Origin: Coffea arabica
Lineage: Eukaryota > Streptophyta > Magnoliopsida > Gentianales > Rubiaceae
Length of the DNA stretch: 64,000 nt
NCBI RefSeq assembly: GCF_036785885.1
Contig: NC_092310.1
Location: 1,178,001 to 1,242,000 of the forward strand
Reading direction: 5' to 3'
Shown in pieces: positions 33,430 to 43,078 of the stretch (within the stretch, counting starts at the first letter, position 1; every line of letters begins with the position of its first letter). Under the pieces are notes generated by a model. That model was given only the letters and a program-made list of their open reading frames with translations, searched no databases and was not told where the DNA came from. The translations under genes and the position numbers were made by a program.

Positions 33430-33790
33430 AGGAAAAACGCGGCTGGAAAAATTGGAGAAGTGAAGAAATGTTCTGGAAATCGCGTTTTTGAAGCAGAAAA
33501 GTGAACCGCAAACGCGACTAAAAACGCGCCTTAAACGCGCGTTTTTAAAGCCGCGTTTTTTGCACAAATCTCGCAGAATTGAAAACGCGGTTACGTATGA
33601 AAACGCGACTTAAAGTCGCGTTTATCTGTGTCGCGTTTTCCAGTTTTGCTCAGGCGAGAAAACGCGATTTCCTCCAAAACGCGACTTTAAGTCGCGTTTT
33701 AAAGGCGCGTTTTCTGTTCTGCAGGCTCAGAATTGAAAACGCGATTCTGAGAAACGCGACTTATAGTCGCGTTTTCTTGGAAAACGCATT
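33430..33790. repeat. Block of palindromic AACGCG motifs, unit 1
   Basis: About eighteen AACGCG/CGCGTT sites occur in 360 bp of otherwise AT-rich DNA. Three are palindromes: 33600-33624 (AAAACGCGACTT, one base, AAGTCGCGTTTA), 33676-33700 (12-base arms, perfect) and about 33752-33774 (10-base arms, TAT centre). AAACGCGCGTTT at about 33534 is also a perfect palindrome. Copies are at about 42318-42678, 51207-51567 and 60096-60456, and related motifs are in the LTR. Confidence 0.85.
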
Positions 33791-34190
33791 TTCTGCTTCG
33801 ATTTTTGGCAGAATTTCAACTTTTGAAAAATTACAAAAGGTACCCCAATGACTCAAAATGCATCATAGATCATTTGTTTGCCAATTTTAATGACTGGAAC
33901 AAATGTAAAACATTAAAAACATGCATTTTACCCCTTTATAATGAATCAAAAACACCTTTAACGCAAATCGAGGGGTTGAGTTGTTTGATCAAAGTTCGCC
34001 TTTTTTGTACTCAATTGGTCATCCTTGCCTTCAATTGCCACCCTACATTACAAAAACAGCAATGTAGCTAAAACATTGATTCAAACCACAAAATCACACC
34101 AAGTTAACAAATATAACCTAAATATTGGGTTGCCTCCCAATTAGCGCTTTTGTTTATAGTCGTTGGCTCGACTGAAAAAGTTGAATCACT
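33791..34190 (-). other. Spacer after gag-protease with conserved stem-loop, unit 1
   Basis: No gene is seen. On the minus strand, about 50 bases after the gag-protease stop, TTGGGAGGCAACCCAA (34125-34140) forms a 5-bp stem. A GCGCTAATTGGGAGGCAACCCAA-like block is typical of the end of pol in Athila-type elements. Its presence here suggests that pol was cleanly deleted between protease and this point. Confidence 0.6.
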
Positions 34191-36743
34191 TTAGAGCATT
34201 AGAGAGAGATTTTCTCCCCATGGGTCGAAACTCCAGAGCCAATCCACCATGTGGTGAACCATGCATTGATCTTCATAATCCAATTTCCTCAAATGCCAAG
34301 GAGGAATATTAGACTTGTCATAGAGAGGCTCAACTTCACCTTGGAGTGGATTTTGCTTGTCTTTTCTGAATTGGCTCAACTTTTCACCATTTTCTTCATG
34401 GAATGGCGAATTTATTAAGCCAACTTCCATCCTTATCTTCTCCTCCTTTGTTCCTACACCATGAAAGTTAGTACCAAGGACATTTATAATTTTAACTTCT
34501 TCGGTCCTTTCTTGGTTAACCTTTTCATCAGATGGCATATTAGAAACAAGAGCAGTAGGCTCTATACTCCCATCTTTATTATCCAAATTGAATTCCAATT
34601 CCTCACCATTAACCCGTAATATAAGCTTACCTTTTTCTACATCAATTATAGTTCGTGCAGTGGCTAAAAACGGTCGTCCTAGAATAATTGGCATTCTCAC
34701 ATCTTCTTCAATATCTAAGACAACAAAATCCACAGGTATTATAGATTGTCTTACCTTTATGAGCACATTTTCCAAAATACCCATGGGACGTGTGATTGAC
34801 CGATCCGCCAATTGCAATGTAATATTGGTAGCTTTTAGCTCTTGAAGTCCCAATCTCCGGGCAACCGATAACGGCATAAGTGACACACTTGCACCTAAAT
34901 CACATAAAGCATTAGAAAAATGCAATTGACCAATAGTGCAAGGAATAGAAAAACTTCCCGGATCTTTCAATTTAGGAGGGAGTTTATTCTTAATCAATGC
35001 ACTACACTTTTCCGTTAATGCTATCATCTCATTATCTACAATTTTCCTCTTCTTTGACATGTTGTCTTTCAAGAAACGTGCATAAGAGGGAATCTGTGTT
35101 ATAGCATCAATGAAAGGAATGTTAATGTGCAATTGTTTAAACATTTTGAAGAACTTTTCAAACTCCCGATCCTGTCCATCTTTCTTCAACCTGTGAGGAA
35201 AAGGTATCACATTAGAATTTAATTTGGGATGAAGTGCATCAATATCAATGATAACATGATCAGTTTGACTTTCTTGCTCCCCTTCAATTGCTTGCTTCTC
35301 GTCTTTTTCACAACCTGAATTTTCAAAATCGAATCCCTCAACCGTTTTACCGCTTCTAAGAATGATTGCATTGACATGCTCTCTCGGATTCACTTCGGTT
35401 TTACTTGGTAATTCACCAGGGTTTCTATTGTTGATCACATTGGCAATTTGACCAATTTGAACCTCCAAGTTTCTGTACATCCCAGCTAATTGGTCCAACC
35501 GCCCCTCAACTCGCTCGAATCTATCCGAAGTCACCTTAGCAAGTTTTTCCACCGCGATCCACCAACTTGGTTTAGTTTCAGCCTGTGGTTGCCTTGGTTG
35601 AAATCCCGGCGGATTGGTTGGCCTTTGTTGATTGCCTTGATCTTTCCATCCAAAGTTTGGATGATTTCTCCACCCCGGATTGTAAGTATTCGAGTAGGGA
35701 TTATTTGGAGCATTTCGGTTGTAATTATTGACAAATTGTACCTGCTCAGAATCAACACACTCATTAATATCATGTTCACCTCCACAGAAAGAGCAACAAG
35801 CTACGTGTGCATTAGATGAACTTGGACCAACTCCACCTTGTCTACTTAGCAATTTCATCACATTATTCATTTGAGCACTCAGCATATTGAGAGTGTCCAT
35901 TTCTATCATACTTGCGTGACGTCTTGTATTACCTCTCTCATTGGCCCATTGGTAGTTATTTGCTGCCATTTCTTCTATCAAATTATGAGCTTCTTGGGGT
36001 GATTTACCCATTAAAGCTCCACCTGCAGCTGCATCGATTATAGTTTTAGTAGAAAAAACTAAACCATTATAGAAGGTTTGTATGATTAACCACTCCGGCA
36101 GTCCATGATGTGGACATTTCCGAAGCAAATCTCTAAACCTTTCCCATGCCTCATATAATGATTCACCTTCCATTTGGCTAAAACTAGTGATATCCATTCT
36201 TAGTTTAGCAGTCTTACCTGGTGGAAAATACTTGTTTAAGAATGCTCTTGATAAATCATCCCATCCGGTGAAAGTATTAGGAGCATGAGAGTGTAGCCAA
36301 AGTTTGGCCTTATCTCTCAATGAAAATGGGAGCAACCGTAACCTTATAGCATCATCACTAACTCCATTCATTTTAATTGTATCACATATTTCCAAGAATG
36401 TAGCTAAGTGTGTATTAGGATCTTCTACTGCATTACCTCCAAATTGAGATTGTTGAACCATTTGAATAAGTGATGGTTTAATCTCAAAATTGTTAGCATT
36501 TACCGTAGGCCTTACTATACTTGTTTGAGATCCTTGTGTTCCCGGTAGAGCAAAATCTCGTAGAACTCGCCTATTTGCTTCATTTTCAGCCATTTCTTCT
36601 TCAAATGGTAGTTCTATCAAAATTTCCTCTATCGGTTGCCAAATCTCTTGTTCCTCTTGCTGTTGTGTGTGCCTCCTTTGTCTACGTAGTGTCATCTCAA
36701 TTTCTGGATCGAAAGGTGCGACTTCTCGAGACTCCCGGTGCAT
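34191..36743 (-). CDS. Gag-protease polyprotein of the array element, 850 aa (unit 1)
   Basis: One uninterrupted frame. The gag domain lies at about residues 90-260 (FSLRDKAKLWLHSHAPNTF, AWERFRDLLRKCPHHGLPEW). A zinc knuckle C317-x2-C320-x3-H324-x4-C329 follows, then an N/Q/P-rich linker with YNPGWRNHPNF. The aspartic protease has DLGAS at 615-619 and ILGRPF at 687-692. The sequence then runs about 130 residues past the protease (ending WSFDPWGENLSLML) with no reverse transcriptase motif, so the polyprotein stops where pol should begin. The ATG at 36743 lies 135 bases after the primer site. Particles could be assembled and matured by this product, but DNA copying would need enzymes from another element. 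The protein is identical in all four units. Confidence 0.92.
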   Translation of the reverse strand: MHRESREVAPFDPEIEMTLRRQRRHTQQQEEQEIWQPIEEILIELPFEEEMAENEANRRVLRDFALPGTQGSQTSIVRPTVNANNFEIKPSLIQMVQQSQFGGNAVEDPNTHLATFLEICDTIKMNGVSDDAIRLRLLPFSLRDKAKLWLHSHAPNTFTGWDDLSRAFLNKYFPPGKTAKLRMDITSFSQMEGESLYEAWERFRDLLRKCPHHGLPEWLIIQTFYNGLVFSTKTIIDAAAGGALMGKSPQEAHNLIEEMAANNYQWANERGNTRRHASMIEMDTLNMLSAQMNNVMKLLSRQGGVGPSSSNAHVACCSFCGGEHDINECVDSEQVQFVNNYNRNAPNNPYSNTYNPGWRNHPNFGWKDQGNQQRPTNPPGFQPRQPQAETKPSWWIAVEKLAKVTSDRFERVEGRLDQLAGMYRNLEVQIGQIANVINNRNPGELPSKTEVNPREHVNAIILRSGKTVEGFDFENSGCEKDEKQAIEGEQESQTDHVIIDIDALHPKLNSNVIPFPHRLKKDGQDREFEKFFKMFKQLHINIPFIDAITQIPSYARFLKDNMSKKRKIVDNEMIALTEKCSALIKNKLPPKLKDPGSFSIPCTIGQLHFSNALCDLGASVSLMPLSVARRLGLQELKATNITLQLADRSITRPMGILENVLIKVRQSIIPVDFVVLDIEEDVRMPIILGRPFLATARTIIDVEKGKLILRVNGEELEFNLDNKDGSIEPTALVSNMPSDEKVNQERTEEVKIINVLGTNFHGVGTKEEKIRMEVGLINSPFHEENGEKLSQFRKDKQNPLQGEVEPLYDKSNIPPWHLRKLDYEDQCMVHHMVDWLWSFDPWGENLSLML

Positions 36744-36878
36744 ACACTACAAACAGAAATAAGGGATATTATGCAACTTCAATGGTAAAAAAAAACTGAT
36801 TACAATATAAGATTAAATATAATCTAAAAAATAAAGCTGTCTAAATTAATAAAGATGATTAGGCTCTAATATTGCCGC

Positions 36879-36896
36879 TCCCCGGCAACGGCGCCA
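36879..36896 (-). promoter_or_regulatory. Primer binding site tRNA-Asp, unit 1
   Basis: On the minus strand TGGCGCCGTTGCCGGGGA, six bases from LTR 2, complementary to the 3' end of tRNA-Asp. It is the same primer as that of the decayed host element. Confidence 0.9.
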
Positions 36897-36902
36897 AAAA
36901 CT

Positions 36903-38820
36903 TGACGGGTGTTTACTATAAGTGCAAGTTTAATTCCGAATTATACCCGTTTTTTCTGCAAGTATACAGGCCAAAAGCGTAGTATTGGGTATGTATCGGG
37001 TCGATCCCACGAGGAGCAATTAGAACAATTATTAGATACTAATTTACTCTATTATTTAGACTCACAATAAATTTGAGCAGAAAATTCAGAATTTAATTCA
37101 ACTACAAAAATTCTTAGCTAGATAATTGCAATTCACAATAGGAGTAGAATTCACTAAATATTAAGATCTAGGGATGTAGATTCCACCTATAATACAAAAG
37201 ATCTAAAACGAATGAATTTAACACTTGTTACTACTCTTGTTTAACCAAGGATTCATTTCCAACAATACCAAAATCACATTCTCATGATAATAATGGGTTA
37301 AAACAGATTAGTTTTCCCTAATCTCTTGGTAAATACTAAATCTGTTTTGTGCACACAGGAAATGTAAATTTCATCCACTTGAATGTATTTCTATTCTCAT
37401 GAATATACTACTCAAGCTCTACTTATGTCATTCCATTATTTTTACCATTTCTCAATGAGTAAAAACAACTACAAACCTGCTATTGGTGATCAAACAACAA
37501 CAAGTAATCCAACATACACAAGTAGATAGGTTAATATATACAAGATATAACAAGTATAAATCACAATCACTTCATATCACTTGACCATAAGCTTCATCTA
37601 CTCCCTAGATTAAGGAAATTAGCTACTCATGAATGATGAAAAACTCAGAACTTCATTAATGCAAATCATCATGAATTACAAATACAAAAAGAGTAAAGAA
37701 AGTCTTAGCCAAGATATGGTGAAGCCTTCCAAAAATCTCCTTTGTCTTGAACTTAGATGATTACAAGATGAAACCTCAATTGCCCCTTGCAAGTACCTAG
37801 CTAGAGAAAATATGTTTTTCTGTAAGAAGCTAAGCTACGTATGGCTCCCAGACCTCTCTCAATGTCTCAGCATAAAAACTACTCAAAGGCTCTATTTTTC
37901 CAAGTCAAATTCTATCCTTTGATTCTCAAATCTGCACTTTGTTAGCATAGTCAAAAACCAATATTTTTGACTTGAAAATAAGCCATCTTTACTGCCCTTT
38001 TGTCTTCTGAGGCATGTGCACCGAATTCTCTTGCAGATTGTAGCTGGAAAGTAGTTTGAACATAAGAGAATTGACTGAGCAAATTGCAGAATTACGGCCA
38101 GAAAACGCGCCTACACAAAACGCGGTTACAAGTCACGTTTTGTGTACTCGCGTATTCACTTTGGCCTTAATTCATCTGCGATTTTCTCTGTCATAAATGC
38201 CGAACTGGCTTTTGTACAAAACACCAAAGTTGTAACCCTTTGAATTAGCTTTCCAATTCTCTAAAAATCATCCAGATCGGAGTTGTGCAGCCTGAGATAT
38301 GGTCGAAATACTATCACCTGGTCAAACCTCTGTTTCCAGTTTCGACCACAGAGTGCAGCTTCTGTATTCCGACTTTTTGTCCACGAAAATGGCAGAATTG
38401 GATTTCGATGTCTTCATACGAATTGTAGGTCTCTTTCTTAGCTTAAAAATGGTATAAAGATCACCTTAATCCGATAAGTGTAGCTCCAGATATGATCAAA
38501 ATACTGAAGAGTGTCAAAACTGATTTGTCTTGCATTTCCTCACTTGAACGTTTTTCACTTCATTCTTCTTGTTACCACTTGAATTCATCACCAACTTTCT
38601 ATTTTTCATCTCATTTGACATCCTTTGGTGATTGAATCATCATTCCTGCATAAAAATGAAGTTTTTATCATTAAAATCACTAAAAATGCAATATTATCCA
38701 CTTTTACCAAAAATATATAATTTTACCAAAAATCTCTTTATTTTATTTATAAAACTAGATAATCAACTCAAAATTAACTAATAAAATGCACTTAAAAATA
38801 CGTAAAATAAACTCTTATCA
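36903..38820 (-). repeat. Array LTR 2, 1918 bp
   Basis: Same ends and length as LTR 1. It serves as 5' LTR of unit 1 and 3' LTR of unit 2. By eye it differs from LTR 1 at three bases: the CTGCTATTGG site near 37482, GTCCACGAAAA near 38385 and AAAAATCTC near 38733. Confidence 0.92.
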
Positions 38821-39420
38821 AATACCCCCACACTTGAATCATTGCTTGTCCTCAAGCAATATAAAATTCCAACCATCAATGATCCAAAAATTTGAAAATA
38901 AACATATGTAGTATTTCAACTCCGTTTCCTTAAATCAAGGTAAATAACCCTTATGTGATCTTTTAATTAACCTCAAGTACTCATAATATCAAGCAAAGAA
39001 GAGCCAAGTATACCATAATTTTACTAATTTAACTCAATTTCTCATTTTTACCCAATTTTACAAGCAAGCAACTCATATAGTCAATAAAGATGCTAACTAA
39101 TCTCATGATCAACTTCTTTATTTTTCTTAAAGAGGGATTTATTTTCTTTTATTTTCTTTTTTCTTTTTTCTTTTTTTTAAATATATTTTAAGAGTTAAAT
39201 ACTACTTAAGTTGTGAAAAATACCTTTTGACGCGAAGATCGACATTTTTAGATGAAGATCACCGGTTACTCAATATTTCACATACTCAAGTTGCTTTTCA
39301 TACTCTTAATTCAAGTACCGTTTTACGCGAAAGTCGACATTTGTAGATGAAGACTCCCGGTTACTAAGTACAAGAACCATTGGAGTAGAATAACTCTTTT
39401 CTTTTCTTTTTTTATACAAA

Positions 39421-39451
<31 letters not shown>

Positions 39452-39731
39452 AATAATAAAATTCCCTCTAAAAAGCAATCATGAGAAGAGAGTAACACTT
39501 ATTGACCATATTAATTCCTTAACTTGTAAAATCAAATAAAAAGAAGAAATTTCATCAAATATGCAAAATTTAGGCATAATTTTCTCTACTTTACTAGATA
39601 TACTTTCCTACAAATGTCAAAATTATAATCACATAATAATCAATTCCAAGTTAACTGAGAAAAGAAGTTTCAAAACCACATATATCTATTTCAAAAAGGA
39701 TAAGTGACAAAATTTTATTTGTTTATTTATA

Positions 39732-39770
<39 letters not shown>

Positions 39771-40188
39771 TATAAGGTTTTGGAAAAATTTTGACAGAGT
39801 TTCCCTTTAAAAGTGGACTAAACTCCCTGCCAGCAACCACAAGAAACACAATTTAAGCACAAGAATTATATCTAACACAACTAAAATCACAAGTACCACA
39901 CATTTCTTCCCCCACATTTAGAATACACATTGTCCTCAATGTGTAGGGAAAGAAAAGAAAAGAAACAAAAGAAAGGAACAAGTGACTCCCCAAGTGATAT
40001 GGCTGTGGTCCAGTGAAGCCTTGAAGCATGAGTCATCGACCGCTCAACCATCTATAGTCAACGACCTACTAGTTACTGCCACAAGTTCCAATATTCAAAA
40101 TAAGGAATGTAAGTTAACATTTTTCAAACAAAAGATAAAAATAACATGCAAACAAGCAAACAAAAGAAAAGCCAGCCAAAGGGCAGCC
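38821..40188 (-). other. Non-coding region with both polypurine modules, unit 2
   Basis: Copy of 29946-31300. The outer module is at 38821-38859 and the inner hairpin at 39925-39944. The two (TA)n tracts are longer than in unit 1, which accounts for most of the 13-bp difference in period. The 50-bp direct repeat is present; the base at the second copy reads GATGAAGACTC where unit 1 has GATGAAAACTC. Confidence 0.75.
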
Positions 40189-41394
40189 TCAATCATCCTC
40201 TTCATTGTCATCTTCATCATTATCGACGGGAGGTGGATGTAAGCCTAGATGATGTTCAATGCGGTCCAGGCGAGTATCTAGTCGGGCTAAATGATGGTCG
40301 ATGTCATCCAAGCGGCCGAAAAGCCGCTGCCAATTGGTTTGTGGCGGAGGAGGAGGTGGTGCTGCAGTAGATGGTCCAGCTTCCTCGCGACCATGTCTAG
40401 CCTTCTGTCTCCGTTCCTGAACAGGGCGTGGAATGTCCCCCGTGCCAATACCAAGCCGACGAAGAGTAGTAAGAGTCATTTCAGCTCGTGGAGGAACATT
40501 CTCCCGCCTCATGCCTTCCAAGCGAACCTCAAAACGGGGGAAGATTAAAGTCAGTAGACGAGGAAATGATAATTTGAAAGAAGTTGTCTTACGCCTCGCC
40601 GTAGACCGAATGTGGCTAATGATGATGTTAGGCAGCGAAATGTGAGCATATGGAGACGTCCGGTTATGGAACATGTAATCCAAGAAGTAGATATCGCTCT
40701 TGCGAACCTCCGTGTGCCCCGTCTTCTTAGGAATAACATTGTGAGCCACTATATAAATGATAAGACGATGACGAGGTTCGAACACATTCGCCAATATGGT
40801 CTCCTTCCTTGTAGAGCGAAAAGGTTGGTACTCGAGACCAAATCTGGCCATGGCCAATGATGGATCCCACCTCCTATTCGGGGGAACAAACTCCTTCTTC
40901 AGATCTACTGGACGTCCGTCATCCATACACCCCACAATAGCAGCCAAATCTTGACGTGACAAGACGATTCGTCTTCCACGCACCCAGGACTCAACCATTT
41001 CTCCACTGTGGCGCGTCTTACTCTCAATGTTGGCGTAAAACTCGCGCACCAAGTCGGGGTAGTAATGGTTTGGTAAGGTGAGAATCGGAGCCCATCCTAG
41101 CTGAGCAAAAGCCTCTGAGATGTTATACATCATCTCAACTGTTGGGTTGACATGCATCTCGAACAGGAATTCCAAGTTAGCATGCTCCTCATGCCATTCT
41201 TGATTCCTGCGAGTATTGAACCTAGCACTGTCAAATACCGATCTACCCGCTCCACGGGAGCTGCCCTCACCAGGCTGTCGACTAACCGGTGGCGGAGAAG
41301 GTGAACTCTCCTCCTCAGACACGTCCATCTCTTCATTAACCTCTCTCTCCTCACTACTAGAGGATGAAAGTACCGCTCTTCTTCCCCTTGGCAT
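40189..41394 (-). CDS. Second ORF, 401 aa (unit 2)
   Basis: Protein identical to the unit 1 copy at 31301-32506: acidic N-terminus, plant-transposon-protein-like centre, coiled coil and acidic tail. The splice acceptor before the ATG and the donor at 42061/42060 are conserved. Confidence 0.8.
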   Translation of the reverse strand: MPRGRRAVLSSSSSEEREVNEEMDVSEEESSPSPPPVSRQPGEGSSRGAGRSVFDSARFNTRRNQEWHEEHANLEFLFEMHVNPTVEMMYNISEAFAQLGWAPILTLPNHYYPDLVREFYANIESKTRHSGEMVESWVRGRRIVLSRQDLAAIVGCMDDGRPVDLKKEFVPPNRRWDPSLAMARFGLEYQPFRSTRKETILANVFEPRHRLIIYIVAHNVIPKKTGHTEVRKSDIYFLDYMFHNRTSPYAHISLPNIIISHIRSTARRKTTSFKLSFPRLLTLIFPRFEVRLEGMRRENVPPRAEMTLTTLRRLGIGTGDIPRPVQERRQKARHGREEAGPSTAAPPPPPPQTNWQRLFGRLDDIDHHLARLDTRLDRIEHHLGLHPPPVDNDEDDNEEDD

Positions 41395-43078
41395 AGTACC
41401 TAAAAGAAAATGTTACAATTAACCACATGTATTTAGACACACTGCGCAATTTGGCAATGAATATCCGAAAATGATCCAAATAATCTCTAAAGTGTCCTTG
41501 CAAGTGATAATTCGTCCAATAACTAATGTAAAAGACCGAATCAAGAAGAGCCATAATTTTTGCCAAAAATTGTTCAAAATCACCAATTGAAACAAGATAT
41601 TGAATAATTATAACCCAATCAGTGAAATTAACAATAATTATGATTATAACTATTTAGAATTAACAATAATAACATGCCTTTAGCTATAATCATGTTTAAG
41701 CAAAAATTAAACCAATTAACTCACTAAATCAACCATATTACTCAATATACACAATGCACATGCCCAATCATCATCAACTAACCATCCTTAACCATAATTA
41801 ATCATCACCAATGGCTCAAAAACATCCTAGTTCCTTTTTCCAATTTCGTCTAAATATAGCAATTGTGAATTTTAAAGTAATAATGACCAACAAATTGCTA
41901 CATTTAAACTCATAAACATACTTAAACAATCTCAATAAGCATGAATAAATTCAAAAATAGTCAAATACATCATTAAATTTTCGACATTAAAAGATGTCAG
42001 ATAGCTCAGGAAAAAAAAATATAACTTTCTAAAATCAAAAGATTTGATGAAGAAACTTACCTCAATCACGTAGAAGGATGTTTGGTGATGCTAAAATTGC
42101 AAAAAGCCCTATAAAACAAACTCCAATTGACCTCCAATTGAAGAAATTAGAGTTGAAGAACCCTAACCTTCAATCCTTCAAAAACTGAATTTAAGGTGTT
42201 TTTCTTGGATTTTAATCAGTTAAAAAGGTTGTATGAAGCTCAAAAAGTGTTGGGTTGATGATTTCTAGCAAGATTATGGAGTAAAAATGAAGATTTGTGA
42301 GGTAGTTAGAAGGAAAAAGGAAAAACGCGGCTGGAAAAATTGGAGAAGTGAAGAAATGTTCTGGAAATCGCGTTTTTGAAGCAGAAAAGTGAACCGCAAA
42401 CGCGACTAAAAACGCGCCTTAAACGCGCGTTTTTAAAGCCGCGTTTTTTGCACAAATCTCGCAGAATTGAAAACGCGGTTACGTATGAAAACGCGACTTA
42501 AAGTCGCGTTTATCTGTGTCGCGTTTTCCAGTTTTGCTCAGGCGAGAAAACGCGATTTCCTCCAAAACGCGACTTTAAGTCGCGTTTTAAAGGCGCGTTT
42601 TCTGTTCTGCAGGCTCAGAATTGAAAACGCGATTCTGAGAAACGCGACTTATAGTCGCGTTTTCTTGGAAAACGCATTTTCTGCTTCGATTTTTGGCAGA
42701 ATTTCAACTTTTGAAAAATTACAAAAGGTACCCCAATGACTCAAAATGCATCATAGATCATTTGTTTGCCAATTTTAATGACTGGAACAAATGTAAAACA
42801 TTAAAAACATGCATTTTACCCCTTTATAATGAATCAAAAACACCTTTAACGCAAATCGAGGGGTTGAGTTGTTTGATCAAAGTTCGCCTTTTTTGTACTC
42901 AATTGGTCATCCTTGCCTTCAATTGCCACCCTACATTACAAAAACAGCAATGTAGCTAAAACATTGATTCAAACCACAAAATCACACCAAGTTAACAAAT
43001 ATAACCTAAATATTGGGTTGCCTCCCAATTAGCGCTTTTGTTTATAGTCGTTGGCTCGACTGAAAAAGTTGAATCACT
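41395..43078 (-). other. Spacer with predicted leader intron and palindrome block, unit 2
   Basis: Copy of 32507-34190. The predicted intron is 41400-42060, the AACGCG palindrome block about 42318-42678 and the TTGGGAGGCAACCCAA stem-loop 43013-43028. No gene of its own. Confidence 0.7.

Noticed and set aside
33430-33790. CRISPR-like array or satellite
   Set aside because: The motifs are irregularly spaced palindromes without constant spacers, in a plant retroelement.
36879-36896. tRNA-Asp gene fragment
   Set aside because: Only the 18-base 3' end is present, next to an LTR end; it is a primer binding site.
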